DNA from: Russula earlei
Lineage: Eukaryota > Basidiomycota > Agaricomycetes > Russulales > Russulaceae
Length of the DNA: 10,736 bases
Direction of reading: 5' to 3'
NCBI GenBank assembly: GCA_025769875.1
Contig: JAGFNK010001333.1
Coordinates: forward strand, 1 to 10,736
The notes under the pieces are model-generated. The model saw only the letters and a program-made list of their open reading frames with translations. It was not told the origin of the DNA and searched no databases. Below, piece after piece: positions 1-8,727 of this stretch; position 1 is the stretch's first letter; the number at the start of each line of letters is the position of its first letter. The position numbers and the translations under genes are program-made.

Positions 1-973
1 TGCACCAGATGGTGCGTGAAACTCTGGGCCACTTTGCTCTGAGCAAGACTAATGTTGAGATAGGTTATTTCGTATTTGCCGCGTTCGCCTCGGCGTTCAT
101 GCTCAAGGTATGCCGTCCCGCCTTCTATCGCCCCCCGTGGCCTTGGTCGGAGTTTCTGACTTACATCTGCTGTAGCTTCTACGCCCAGAATGTTCAAGGT
201 TTATCACCCCCTACCAAGTGATCGAACGCCTCATTGCCACGATCGGGTCTCCCCAAATTGCAATTGATGAGCGCCACACACCAAAGTTGTACTCGCGCTT
301 CCTGGCAAGCTTACTGGCGAAACATAAACGCGACGGCACGGCCCAAGGACGTATGCCTCAACAGGGACCACCACCACAGCAGATGCAGACCGGTTCGAGT
401 ACGCCAAGGTACCAGCAACCACCACAACCTCACAACCACAACCGCCACAGCAACAGCAACAACAACGACAGCAGCAGCAACCGGCCCCGCCGCAGAACAC
501 AACCTCGTCGTCACTATCATCGGGTGTCAGTAGCAACGCGGGCGCCCCGGATTGCATCAGTCCGTGCCACAGAATAGCGGGGCGACGGCTCCGCCCAATT
601 CACGAATGCAGTTTCGACGGAAGGACCAGGAAACTACGTCCTGGAACAGCCACCAGATTTCATGTTTGGTGTCGCAGGCCAACCTGATGACCTGATGGAC
701 TTCACGTTTGACACGATCACCACGCCTGGGAACGATGACTTGCTCGCGACTATGCAAGCGATTCAAAACCCGACCTGGTGGCAGAATATGATGATGCCAG
801 GGTGAGCACACGCTTGTCTTTACATCCTCTCGACCAGACTTGGGTTGACATTTAACACTCGCAGGTTCTTTTGGCCGGCAGAAGAGGCGATTCAAGATCA
901 CATGAACATGATCGGAAATGGCATGAATACGTATCAGAACTTGCAACAGCCTGCAGAAGGACTTCACGCTTGA
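1..973 (+). CDS. Fungal-specific (Zn2Cys6-type) transcription factor, C-terminal part
   Basis: The upstream part, including any DNA-binding Zn cluster, lies outside the window. Exons are 1-107, 176-801 and 865-973; introns 108-175 (gtatgc...tgtag) and 802-864 (gtgagc...cgcag) keep the frame. The first segment (VFAAFASAFMLK, then LLRPE after splicing) and the following SPQIAIDERHTPKLYSRFLA with LLAKHK resemble the C-terminal end of the fungal-specific transcription factor domain. A Gln/Pro/Ser-rich tract follows (about 430-530), then an acidic, hydrophobic tail (DDLMDFTFDTITTPG, WWQNMMMPG, FFWPAEEAIQDH) that looks like an activation region; TGA is at 971-973. About 280 residues are visible. 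The protein is expected to be nuclear. Exon 2 jumps frame near 400-430, 555-565 and 590-602; the tail returns to the original frame, so these look like small indels. Family call is firm from the conserved block; the regulated pathway is unknown. Confidence 0.72.
108..175 (+). other. Intron in transcription factor gene
   Basis: A 68-nt GT-AG intron in phase 0. Reading straight through gives a stop at 219-221, while splicing joins the upstream frame to the conserved downstream block without a break. This join is the main evidence that the two flanking pieces are one gene. Confidence 0.75.
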
Positions 974-1407
974 CCCGGTTACACATGGTGGGTCTTCCTA
1001 TGGATCCGGATCCTTTAAGTCACGATATCTGATGGTAGACCAGAACCTCTGGGCTCACGCGTCAGCCAGCCACATCTTTGCAACAATCCGGCTCATGAAT
1101 GTTTGTTCCATCCACGCCCTTCTTGTATCACTCTGCCCTTGTCCCTCTGTGTCACCTAGGCATATCGTGCTGCTTGCTGTGGTATCTGCTTCGTTGCTTT
1201 GCGTTGGGCCTTTTGAACGACTACCATTACCACGGTCCTGTAAGTTGTTTGTTTTTTTGTCCGCCCTGGGGGTAGAGAGCCCTTTACTCTTGTGGTATTT
1301 GTTTTCTCGTCTCAGAGTTGGCTATCTGTGTTGTAATCGTCGTTTATTGCTTTTTGTACGTTTGCAAGGTATCGTCAATGAATCAAATCCACATAATAGA
1401 TTTCTAA
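974..1407. other. Intergenic region: 3' end of transcription factor, 5' region of NLR
   Basis: This stretch follows the TGA of the transcription factor and precedes the NLR start. It is pyrimidine-rich, with T runs (for example near 1248-1256), and I see no conserved coding signal. A forward frame is open from 1032 to 1712 but its peptide is Leu/Cys/Arg-rich with no recognisable motif, and it runs on in the wrong frame over the NLR first exon. It probably contains the 3' UTR of the first gene and the NLR promoter; I cannot place a TATA box. Confidence 0.5.
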
Positions 1408-2334
1408 ATGGTTGTGTTATCTGGCTCGGCTATCGCCGACTTATCGGATATCCGAGTATCCCTGTCCTTGCAACATCCCAACTACTACATCATCCCATGC
1501 CGACCTCTAAACGTGCAGGAAAAAGGGGCAGAAAATGTGCGCTCAACTGCCGTCGCCGGATTAATCGTCTCGCTCTCCGTCCTCAAGGAGACCGCAGATG
1601 CGATTCCTCCTCCAGCAGGACCTATCATAAAAGGTACCCTGGGTGGACTACTTCAAGTCGTCGACATCGTCCAGGTAATCTATCCCACTCCCACAGCCGA
1701 GAAATGATCTGATATCGTCATACCCCAGACCACGACCAACAACATCACGACATCGACGAGCTGATCGGCCGCGTGAACACCCTGGAACAATCCGTTTTCA
1801 GGCCGCTCAAAGGCAAACAAGATATCCCGGAATCTGTCGTCGACTTCGTCACAAGGTTTTCCGAGTGATCATTCTTCTGCCTCGCTCTCAAATCGTGGCG
1901 AGCTGATCCTGATCCCGATTCAGGTCTCTTGAAGCCATCACGGATGACCTGCAAACGATCGCGTCGCGTGGAAGGTTGAGCCTTTCCGTAGTAGAAAGAT
2001 GCGGCATCCATCAGGGCAAGATAAAAGCGATCACGGGCCTCATCGAAGACTTTCTTGCAAGTTTCCTCCTTGGTCATACGGCTTGATCAGTTCTGATATC
2101 TTCGCGAGTCTAGGCTGAAGGGGTCGTGAGCCTCCAAATCCAAGGCATTGTGCGTTATTCTCCCGAAATGCCAGATGTGTCTCGTTCATCTGAATTCTCA
2201 GGAAATTCGGCGCGAGGTTCGGGAGGGGAATCAGGAAATTCAGCGCGTTGTTCAGGGGTGGTAGTTTATCTCATCGTGACCAATTGGATACTTCGACTGA
2301 TAGGTCACCCAGCAAGCACTTCATGATGTCCGAG
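1408..2334 (+). other. N-terminal helical region of the NLR
   Basis: Exons 1-3 of the NLR. Exon 1 encodes a hydrophobic helical segment (AVAGLIVSLSVLKETADAIP followed by PPAGPIIKGTLGGL), then TTTNN and HDIDELIGRVNTLEQSVF across intron 1. Exon 3 encodes SLEAITDDLQTIASRG, GKIKAITGLIEDFLASFLLG and REVREGNQEIQRVVQG. This resembles the N-terminal helices common in Agaricomycete NACHT proteins (STAND-associated helical domains). I do not see a HET domain, a patatin-like domain or an amyloid motif, so the effector type is unassigned. Confidence 0.55.
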
Positions 2335-5300
2335 GTGAGAGAAACTGTTACACGCTGAAAATTATTCAACCTTGGTTTTAGTTCACGATGATCTATCCAA
2401 CTTTCCTCGAGCTCACAAGGCACGCTTTAATTGTCTTGATGAAGAAAGAGGCATGCGTGTTTCAAAGGCACACGCGAGGATCTGTTGACCACCGTCTATC
2501 AATGGATCAATGACTCGACCGAGGCTATACAAAAACAACGCCCCGTCACTGCTCCGGTTGATCCTATTCACGTCAACCCAACAGGCGCCGCATCTTCTGG
2601 TTGTCTGGTGTGGCCGGTACCGGCAAGTCCACCATCGCACAGAGCGTTGCCGAGTATTGTGACAGGAACGGTTGGCTTGCCGCGAGTTTCTTCTTCTCAA
2701 GTAACGATAGCGAGCGAAACAATCCAAAGCTTGTATTCAGCTCAATTGCTCACCAACTGGGCACACGTTCCACAACCACTCGCGCGTTTTATGCAAGAGG
2801 CGTTCAAAGCAATCCAGACATTGGTATTCTGATCCATCAAACCAATTGCTAAGCTCATCATCGAACCGATCGAAAAGTCCATCAATACGGGGCAAGCATT
2901 TCCATCACCGGCTGTCATCGTGTTAGATGCCCTCGATGAGTGCAAAGATGATGACGCGACCTCATTCATCGTATCGGTGCTTTCGGCCCACATTGAACGC
3001 CTTCCGTTCTCCATTTTCCTCACAGTCGACCCGAGCCTAAACTGCACGTGCCATCCCTCCCTCGTCATCTCCAGTCACATACACATGCGCTCTTCCATCA
3101 CGAGATTCCAAAACTGTCTGTAGACCATGACATCGAAATCTTCTTGTTGCATGAGCTCACTCATGTTGGGTCCCGCGACCATGGCCTCCGAGGACGTGAT
3201 TGGTTTACTCGCGAATGTCCACACTCGTCCAACTGTCAGGTGGATTGTTTATCTTTGCTGCCACCGCAGTTCGATTTATCGAAGATCCTAATGTCCTAAA
3301 CCCTGGGACAGCTCCGTGACCTGGTCTCTGCCCACAAATCCCTGGGCAGTCGAATCAGTCTCCTTATCACCATCTAGACCAGCTGTACCTCACTGTCTTG
3401 CATAATGCATTTCCACCACCATCGTCATCCCATCCAGACACTGGGTCGCCTGCGAAGGGTTCTTGGTTGTGTTGTTGTACTCTGTAACCCTCTCTCTGAA
3501 CATTCGATATCATCATTGCTCTGCGACGATCCAAGCAAAGATGTTCCGATAAAAAGCATTCTCCAGCGATTGCATTCAATTCATCATTCCTTCGGACCCT
3601 GGGGCTGTCCAAGTGATGCATGCATCCTTCCCAGATTTTATCGTTGATCCGAACCGCTGCAAAGAGCCAATATCGAATTGATACCTCACTGCACCACGGC
3701 TATCTCGCCATCGATTGTCTGAAGAAACTAAACAGGCTTCACCGGGATATGTGCCAGATCGGAGACTATTCAAAGTTGAACAACGAAATTGGAGATATCT
3801 CAAAAAGAATTGAAGAAAACATTCCGCTCGCGATGCAATACGCCTGCCGTCATTGGGCGGATCATTTGGCAAATTCGCGCCATCGGACGAGCTGTTTGAT
3901 GTCTTGAAAATTCTGTTTCGATCACAGTTTGTACTGGGTTGAGGCTCTGAGTCTGATGGACTCGCTCGATGTGGCCATTCCGGCACTGCAACTTGCTCGA
4001 CAAAGATTATCAGTGAGTTGTCTTGATTTTGGTGTGGACCGTTCATCATGATTATAGATGTTGGCCGACGTCAGGTTCCAATTGGCATCGTTGACATGCT
4101 GTATGATCTTGAACGGTTTACGCTTGAGTTCTTTGATCCCATCAGCATTGCAGCCCTGCATGTCTACCACTCTGCCCTTCCATTCGCCCCACTGGGCTCC
4201 AAATCCGTGCACACTTCCGCGGAGACTTGGAGAATCTGTTACGGTCTTGAATGGGATGAAGAATCATGGAATGCGGAGCTGAGAGCGATGGAGGGTCACA
4301 AAGATTGGTCCCGTCGCGTTTTCGCCAGACGGCACCCGGATTGTCTCTGGGTCAGGATCGCACAGTCCGGATCTGGGACACGAGTACTGGCGCCACCGTC
4401 AAGACCCTCGAGGGCCACAAAATTCGGTCACAGCCGTCGCGTTTTCGCCAGACGGCACCCGGATTGTCTCTGGGTCAGACGATCACACAGTCCGGATCTG
4501 GGACACGAGTACTGGCGCCACCGTCAAGACCCTCGAGGGCCACAAAATTCGGTCACAGCCGTCGCGTTTTCGCCAGACGGCACCCGGATTGTCTCTGGGT
4601 CTCGGATCGCACAGTCCGGATCTGGGACACGAGTACTGGCGCCACCGTCAAGACCCTCGAGGGCCACAAAATTCGGTCACAGCCGTCGCGTTTTCGCCAG
4701 ACGGCACCCGGATTGTCTCTGGGTCAGACGATCGCACAGTCCGGATCTGGGACACGAGTACTGGCGCCACCGTCAAGACCCTCGAGGGCCACAAAGATTC
4801 GGTCAAGCCGTCGCGTTTTCGCCAGACGGCACCCGGATTGTCTCTGGGTCGGATCGCACAGTCCGGATCTGGGACACGAGTACTGGCGCCACCGTCAAGA
4901 CCCTCGAGGGCCACAAAGATTCGGTCAGAGCCGTCGCGTTTTCGCCAGACGGCACCCGGATTGTCTCTGGGTCAGACGATCGCACAGTCCGGATCTGGGA
5001 CACGAGTACTGGCGCCACCGTCAAGACCCTCGAGGGCCACAAAATTCGGTCACGCCGTCGCGTTTTCGCCAGACGGCACCCGGATTGTCTCTGGGTCGGG
5101 ATCGCACAGTCCGGATCTGGGACACGAGTACTGGCGCCACCGTCAAGACCCTCGAGGGCCACAAATTCGGTCAGAGCCGTCGCGTTTTCGCCAGACGGCA
5201 CCCGGATTGTCTCTGGGTCTTCGGATCGCACAGTCCGGATCTGGGACACGAGTACTGGCGCCACCGTCAAGACCCTCGAGGGCCACAATTCGGTCACAGC

Positions 5301-6120
5301 CGTCGCGTTTTCGCCAGACGGCACCCGGATTGTCTCTGGGTCTTCGGATCACACAGTCCGGATCTGGGACACGAGTACTGGCGCCACCGTCAAGACCCTC
5401 GAGGGCCACAAATTTCGGTCAGCCGTCGCGTTTTCGCCAGACGGCACCCGGATTGTCTCTGGGTCGGATCGCACAGTCCGGATCTGGGACACGAGTACTG
5501 GCGCCACCGTCAAGACCCTCGAGGGCCACAAAGATTCGGTCAAGCCGTCGCGTTTTCGCCAGACGGCACCCGGATTGTCTCTGGGTCAGAGGATCGCACA
5601 GTCCGGATCTGGGACACGAGTACTGGCGCCACCGTCAGACCCTCGAGGGCCACAAAGATTGGGTCACAGCCGTCGCTTTTCGCCAGACGGCACCCGGATT
5701 GTCTCTGGGTCAGAGGATCACACAGTCCGGATCTGGGACACGAGTACTGGCGCCACCGTCAAGACCCTCGAGGGCCACAAAGATTCGGTCAGAGCCGTCG
5801 CGTTTTCGCCAGACGGCACCCGGATTGTCTCTGGGTCGCACGATCACACAGTCCGGATCTGGGATACGAGTACTGGTGCCGCCATCCAGACCCTCGAGAG
5901 CGACTGGACTCAGTCCATGCGATTGCGATACATGGTTGTATTGCAGTATTGATGGGTGGGTCTTTAAACTCATGGCACTCATACCACGAGACTCTGTTGG
6001 GTCCCGGTGTCTTGCAGGCCAGAACATCAAGCTTCATACAAGTCTAGTCTCGTACTATGTTTACGAGGTCGCACCGTTATCCTGCACTTCCCGCCTAGTC
6101 AGTTATCGCAGCTGTCTTAA
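1408..6120 (+). CDS. NACHT-WD40 NOD-like receptor (HET-E/HNWD-like), frame-disrupted
   Basis: A signal-transducing NTPase with tripartite NLR design, likely cytoplasmic, of the class involved in fungal non-self recognition and programmed cell death. Probable introns: 1675-1728, 1865-1923, 2335-2381 and 4013-4057, all GT-AG and 45-59 nt. The spliced length is about 4.5 kb (about 1,500 residues). Order: helical N-terminal region (LKETADAIPPPAGPIIKGTL, LLQVVDIVQ), a charged helix (REVREGNQEIQRVVQG), NACHT with Walker A GVAGTGKS and Walker B VIVLDALDE, a helical linker (RLRRVLG, IPLAMQYACRHWADHL, IPALQLARQ), 13 WD40 units, and a tail ending at TAA 6118-6120. The conserved sequence changes frame many times (near 1735, 2085, 2290, 2385, 2475, 2590, 2845, 3030, 3215, 3430, 3600, 3665, 3925, 4070, across the array, and near 5940 and 5970). 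Motifs stay intact, so either sequence error or recent decay. The start is uncertain: ATG 1408 is in frame; ATG 1497 would need a frame correction. Confidence 0.8.
2592..3060 (+). other. NACHT NTPase domain of the NLR
   Basis: Begins at RIFWLSGVAGTGKST. Walker A (GVAGTGKS) is at 2607-2630, followed by IAQSVAEYC, AASFFFSSND, NNPKLVFSSIAHQLG, KLIIEPIEK and Walker B (VIVLDALDECKDDD) from 2914, then SFIVSVLSAHIERLPFSIFL. The block order and spacing are those of NACHT domains in fungal NLRs. The lysine and serine of Walker A and the acidic residues of Walker B are all present, so ATP binding and hydrolysis should be possible if the frame is intact. Frame changes occur just before 2600 and near 2845 and 3030. 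Confidence 0.85.
3061..4290 (+). other. NLR linker between NACHT and WD40 propeller
   Basis: Joined from several frames: LSVDHDIEIFLLHEL, FIEDPNVLNPGT, LDQLYLTVLHNAFPPP, RLRRVLGCVVVLCNPLSE, DVPIKSILQRLHSI, VMHASFPDFIVDPNRC, HGYLAIDCLKKLNRLHRDMC, QIGDYSKLNNEIGD, IPLAMQYACRHWADHL and VEALSLMDSLDVAIPALQLA, then across intron 4013-4057 VPIGIVDMLYDLERFTLEFF. This is the winged-helix and helical-bundle part found between NACHT and WD40 in basidiomycete NLRs; the HASFPDF and YACRHWADHL motifs are characteristic of that arrangement. Confidence 0.7.
4291..5895 (+). repeat. Tandem array of 13 near-identical WD40 units (nominal 126 bp, 42 aa)
   Basis: Units start at 4291, 4410, 4535, 4659, 4784, 4906, 5032, 5154, 5278, 5401, 5521, 5645 and 5770. 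The unit reads roughly GHKDSVTAVAFSPDGTRIVS then GSDDRTVRIWDT and STGATVKTLE, with the WD40 GH and WD pairs. Spacings are 119, 125, 124, 125, 122, 126, 122, 124, 123, 120, 124, 125 and 126 bp, so only the sixth and thirteenth units are full length and no unit is longer than 126. Copies are nearly identical at silent sites; differences sit at the K-D-S/W-V-T/R/K codons and the S-D/S/E/H-D-R/H codons. Thirteen units plus a degenerate edge blade could form two seven-bladed propellers (inference). High internal conservation with a few variable codons is the pattern known from HET-E and HNWD proteins. Confidence 0.93.
5896..6120 (+). other. C-terminal tail of the NLR after the WD40 array
   Basis: After the last unit the sequence diverges (TLESDW, then SVHAIAIHGC in another frame). 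A DGWV motif sits at 5951-5962, and after one more frame change TRLCWVPVSCRPEH continues to GRTVILHFP and the TAA at 6118-6120. A DGWV plus aromatic, proline-containing C-terminus is common after the propeller in Agaricomycete NLRs, which is why I place the stop here and not at the earlier in-frame TGA at 5950-5952. Confidence 0.62.
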
Positions 6121-6292
6121 GTAGCTAAGATGACAATTAGAGTTGGCTTTGGCGCTGTGCCCTTATTTAATACATCTTACGTGCCAGTTCTACTTACAAC
6201 GTATATAATTACATTTCCTGTGAAAGAGAGGACAATCGTTGCAAGTGTAATTGTCTGCCCTCCAGATTAGGCTTACCAATGTAACTTTGTAA
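6121..6292. other. 3' flank of NLR up to the transposable element
   Basis: A short AT-leaning stretch between the NLR stop and the left terminal inverted repeat. It probably holds the 3' UTR and polyadenylation site. No coding signal is visible. Confidence 0.5.
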
Positions 6293-6323
6293 CATCAGGA
6301 AAAACCTCCCGCGCTAGCGAGAG
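6293..6323 (+). repeat. Left terminal inverted repeat of the element
   Basis: Starts catcaggaaaaacctcccgc and ends gagag. It pairs with 8728-8758 in inverted orientation, with two mismatches at inner positions 24 and 26. Confidence 0.88.
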
Positions 6324-6339
6324 TAATGCGAAGTAAGTC

Positions 6340-6492
6340 AAAGATAATGCGCGATAAGGAGTAATAAGTGCCAAATAAGAGTCAGTAGACAGCCGATCAA
6401 TTGGGGGTTGGGGCAGATAAGTGTCAATAACAATCAATAACTGTCAGAAGCCTGGCGAATAATGCCCGATCAATCTGGGGGGTCAGGCAGAT
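6340..6492. repeat. Left subterminal direct repeats
   Basis: Two copies of a G-rich motif, cgatcaat(c)tggggg...cagat, lie at 6394-6418 and 6467-6492. Shorter motifs (aataagtgc, gataatgcgc, aataatgcc) recur between 6340 and 6470. Variants occur at the other end: aataagtgc at 8712-8720 and cgataaaattattgggggt at 8644-8662. Such clusters commonly bind transposase, but here that role is inferred. Confidence 0.55.
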
Positions 6493-6635
6493 GTACTTCT
6501 TTGGTAACAAAATTGAACTATCAGTAGTGAGTAACCAACGCAAAGTGCAATATGCACACTAACGTGCAATAATACCATGTTGGAACTAGCAATACATAAA
6601 TAACTTTCAATAGTCTCACAATAACTGTCATTACT

Positions 6636-6866
6636 ATGCAATTGCAGGTAGCTAAGCCTATTTGCAACCTATACCCCACTTGTGAAGAAGGCACGAAAGT
6701 CCAGTGTGCCGCAGAAGTCCAGTGTGTCACATGGTATCATAGATGTGCATGTGTTGACTTGGACACAAAGGTCTTGGATATCAAGGAGGGAATGATGATT
6801 GTGGGGGCATTGCCATGCCCATGCCAAGGAGGTTGGAGCAAAGTGCGTGCATATGCTGACAAATAA
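6636..6866 (+). CDS. PHD-like Cys/His zinc-finger ORF, possibly the 5' exon of the DUF6532 gene
   Basis: A 76-residue frame from ATG 6636. The cysteine and histidine spacing is ICNLYPTC, VQCAAEVQC, WYHRCACVDL, then LPCPCQGGW. The block VQC...CVTWYHRC closely resembles the core of PHD fingers, which read histone tails; the first pair (C-x5-C) and the last pair (C-x-C) are not canonical, so it could be a divergent or shifted finger. TAA at 6864-6866 lies directly before a possible intron (6868-6916, gtttgt...ccccag) leading into the DUF6532 frame. In phase, that splice would join the two only if the TAA were absent, so a small indel may hide a fused protein. The 5' end could also be an exon that starts after the acceptor-like ttgcag at 6647. 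Confidence 0.45.
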   Translation: MQLQVAKPICNLYPTCEEGTKVQCAAEVQCVTWYHRCACVDLDTKVLDIKEGMMIVGALPCPCQGGWSKVRAYADK

Positions 6867-6916
6867 GGTTTGTCACCAAACAACAAACCACTGATGGTTC
6901 GTTTTTTTCTCCCCAG

Positions 6917-8351
6917 TGTCCACTTTCTATGGTGATAGTGGTGGTGCACATGCCTGTCATCTTGTAACCGAACCTGTCGAAACTGAAACCACTGGTGACA
7001 ATAGCAACCCAGAGTCAGAGACTGACTGGCTTGAGGACCTGGAGTCCACCCAGCAACCATCCACGAAATGTTCTGAGGCGATGGTAATTGAGGTATGTCT
7101 GCGACATCATTTTATCTCTTCTAAAACTCAAAGCTGTTCATGTAGAGACCGTCATGGTCAGCTTCAGTTGCCCCTCCTGGGCCTTCTGCCTCAATGGTGC
7201 ACCGCCCAGCAGCCAAACTTGGACAACTGACGACGTTCCATCTTCTCAAGATTGTCAAAGCAGTGCTACTGCTTTGACTTTGAATTTCGCTGGCCTGCTG
7301 ACACCATGTCATACTTACTCCAGATTCAAACAAGGTAACACTGTCTAAGCAACACCCACTAATTAGCCTCGTCCTTCAAGATGCAGTGGATAGTGTTCAA
7401 GCCAGTTTGCTCATTGATCACGCATTCCCTGATGCCTCTACTGTTCTCGCAGTGATAAAGGCTGCTCTTTATCAGCTGCTTCTTCCTGTCCCGGTTCCTC
7501 ATTCATCCATTGGTGCCTCCAGTCCGATCACAAATATGTGACTAAAATTATCCCTCTGGTAAGTTCCTCAACCAGAGTGATGGCATTACTGATGGAATCA
7601 ACAGCTGCGTGGTCGCGTCCCCCTTTCCCCGACGTGAAGCCAAAGAACGCTACACTACCATCATCTCAGCTGAGTTGTCAGCCATCCCATCAAAGGCATC
7701 AATCATTGCCATTGTTGAGAAGCAGTTAACAGATTACAACTATACGTTTCCAACCAGCAAAAGTGTAAGTGGACTTATTCTTATTTGATACCATCTAATG
7801 TGTGGTTAGGTTTCGTTGAACTTTGGTCTCATAATGCACTCGCGTCCCTATTGGAATACGTGGATCATCAATGTGATTCATGATTTGTATTTTGCCAGAG
7901 GTGTTAACTCCTTTGTGAGTAAATTTGGACACCACTTTCCGACACATCAAGACACCCTTGGGTGACAAACGCGTGAAGTGCCAATACCAATGGTCGCATT
8001 GGTAGCAACGGCGGTAAGTCTAGTTTAGTCTTGTCTTCGAAATTTGTTCTAACTATATATGTAGCTCTATGCTGCCCTGCTGAGTGGCGTACTGGTGTCC
8101 ACCAGGCCATGGACTTTTCAGCCAATGCATACCTTGACGTCTATCGTGGCCATATTGACACATTCAACCATATCCAGGAGCATCGTGGCAATGCATTCCA
8201 CATGATGATGGCGGATATTTTTACAAAAGCCCAGTGAGCAATCAAATCATGCTATACTTTGTTTAAACTAATCTACCTTTGCGGCAGCACTTCAGCATTG
8301 AGAACCTTGGTCCCAATTGCTGGACTCAACCTTGAAGAACTCAACAATTGA
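6917..8351 (+). CDS. DUF6532 domain protein (element cargo), frame-disrupted
   Basis: Function unknown; DUF6532 is a basidiomycete family without an assigned activity. Probable exons are 6917-7092, 7146-7558, 7605-7764, 7810-8013, 8065-8233 and 8288-8351, with introns of 45-54 nt (all GT-AG). The N-terminal part is acidic and Ser/Thr-rich (TDWLEDLESTQQPST), then a Pro/Ala-rich linker. The domain begins near FDFEFRWPADTM and continues with PLISLVLQDAVDS, RREAKERYTTIISAELSA, VSLNFGLIMHSRPYWNTWI, VPIPMVALVATA, LYAAL, EWRTGVHQAMDFSANAYLDV and FHMMMADIFTKA, ending LVPIAGLNLEELNN at TGA 8349-8351. About 395 residues after splicing. Frame changes occur near 7240-7265, 7312, 7630, 7962, 7977 and 8080, often in or beside homopolymers. 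The splice phases fit across four consecutive exon pairs, which supports a gene that was intact recently. Confidence 0.72.
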
Positions 8352-8727
8352 GCAAGCTCACACCGTCCTTGGTCCCTCAAACCAACAGTGACATTATACC
8401 CGCTCATATTGTTCTCTTGGACAAATTATCGTTCTCATACATCTAAACTTGTTTTTAGTTTGGCATTGTAAAATGCCTACATTAGTATTCCTGTCATAGT
8501 GTAGCTGAATGGACTGCAAAGTTATTGCGCTATTATCAGCGCTTATTATCAATCATGTCATGAACTATCCAATCCAAAATTATAGAACAAGAACCATGAA
8601 TTATCATAATAGCAAAATTATTATCCATAATGACGATAATGGTCGATAAAATTATTGGGGGTAAACTGGCGACGATATTTCAGTTTTTGATAAATGACGC
8701 TAGCGAGGGATAATAAGTGCTAATTAT
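8352..8727. other. AT-rich right subterminal region of the element
   Basis: No gene. The 3' UTR of the DUF6532 gene is followed by a zone dense in ataat, attat and cgataa motifs. Adjacent direct repeats gcgctattatca (8527-8538) and gcgcttattatca (8539-8551) are close to the reverse complement of gataatgcgc near the left end, so subterminal motifs are inverted between the ends like the TIRs themselves. Confidence 0.55.

Noticed and set aside
231..557. Reverse-strand frames rich in Cys, Gly or Val/Ala
   Set aside because: They are the complement of the Gln/Pro/Asn-coding low-complexity tract of the transcription factor.
1032..1712. 226-codon forward open frame
   Set aside because: It crosses the 3' region of the first gene and then overlaps NLR exon 1 in another frame; its peptide shows no family motif, whereas the 1408 frame carries the conserved NLR segment.
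4648..5543. Several reverse-strand open frames through the WD40 array
   Set aside because: They are periodic shadows of the same 126-bp unit read on the other strand and contain no independent motif.
4291..5895. CRISPR-like regular repeats
   Set aside because: The repeated unit is coding WD40 sequence with no unique spacers, in a eukaryotic gene.
4048..5952. 634-codon frame as a stand-alone WD40 gene
   Set aside because: Its ATG lies within intron 4013-4057, and the sequence continues the NLR linker; the frame also switches into non-WD40 peptide several times, so it is part of the larger gene.
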